A DNA stretch of 5,050 nucleotides from positions 1 through 5,050 of the forward strand of contig DBUV01000017.1 in NCBI GenBank assembly GCA_002308095.1, in the 5' to 3' direction. The notes under the pieces are model-generated. The model saw nothing but the letters and a program-made list of their open reading frames with translations. It was not told the origin of the DNA and made no database searches. This stretch comes from Acidimicrobiia bacterium UBA1281. Lineage in GTDB: Bacteria > Actinomycetota > Acidimicrobiia > Actinomarinales > Actinomarinaceae. The stretch's first letter is position 1. Every line of letters begins with the position of its first letter. This document shows positions 4,971 to 5,050 of this stretch, one piece after another. The position numbers were made by a program, and so were the translations under genes.

Positions 4971-5050
4971 ATGATGTGTCCATTTGCTTATTTACTCTTT
5001 GGTTTTATGTGGGTAGTTCGTACCGGTGGAAAAATTATTCCTTTTTCGTT
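4971..5050 (+). CDS. Probable membrane protein, first 26 codons only (runs off the right edge)
   Basis: An open frame begins with two ATG codons (4971 and 4974) after an in-frame TAA at 4962-4964 and stays open to the window end. The 26 visible residues start with the hydrophobic stretch PFAYLLFGFMWVV (4-16), followed by a charged and glycine-containing RTGGK, which suggests a membrane helix at the N-terminus. A TATAAT box precedes it with near-leaderless spacing. It is divergent from the 31-residue gene, 36 bp apart. Too little is visible to assign a family; a chance open frame is possible. Confidence 0.45.
   Translation, partial: MMCPFAYLLFGFMWVVRTGGKIIPFS

Noticed and set aside
1..5050. 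CRISPR array, insertion sequence, tRNA, or a multi-gene defence system
   Set aside because: No spaced repeats, transposase, terminal inverted repeats, cloverleaf or defence-type domains are visible. The genes are ordinary housekeeping and membrane genes of a compact genome.

Overview
The window is AT-rich bacterial DNA (roughly one third G+C by eye) with very tight packing. It holds nine genes or gene parts. Gaps between complete genes are 35 to 53 bp, and several genes overlap. No rRNA, tRNA, CRISPR array or insertion sequence is visible. The DtxR-family regulator, the ABC-2 exporter type, the small streamlined layout and the apparently leaderless starts suggest a streamlined actinobacterium, perhaps a marine lineage such as the Candidatus Actinomarinales. 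That placement is inference; no marker gene here settles it.

Layout, left to right. (1) Plus strand: an ABC-2 type exporter. Its ATPase is cut by the left window edge and its permease overlaps the ATPase stop codon. The permease reading frame is broken twice, each time next to a run of T, yet all three parts still read as one six-helix membrane protein. (2) Plus strand: an SRPBCC-fold protein overlapping a TTG-started lipoprotein with a thioredoxin-like, Atp10-resembling domain. (3) Minus strand: a small four-helix CopD-like membrane protein, divergent from (4) thymidine kinase on the plus strand. The thymidine kinase keeps its active site but lacks three of the four usual zinc ligands. (5) Minus strand: a DUF454/YbaN-like membrane protein, with a DtxR-like regulator upstream of it. 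Most of the residues that bind metal in DtxR are replaced in this regulator. (6) Right end: a 31-residue single-helix membrane protein on the minus strand. It is divergent from the first 26 codons of another likely membrane protein that runs off the edge.

The most consistent signal is regulatory. Seven starts each have a TANNNT-type -10 box ending only 6 to 8 nt before the start codon and no Shine-Dalgarno sequence. That is the geometry expected of leaderless mRNAs, where transcription starts at or next to the A of ATG. Only the inner operon gene (the permease) has a clear ribosome binding site. The -10 boxes also support two very short genes at the right end.

Apart from the exporter pair and the SRPBCC-lipoprotein pair, the genes appear to be independent single-gene units. 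No complete novel pathway is evident.
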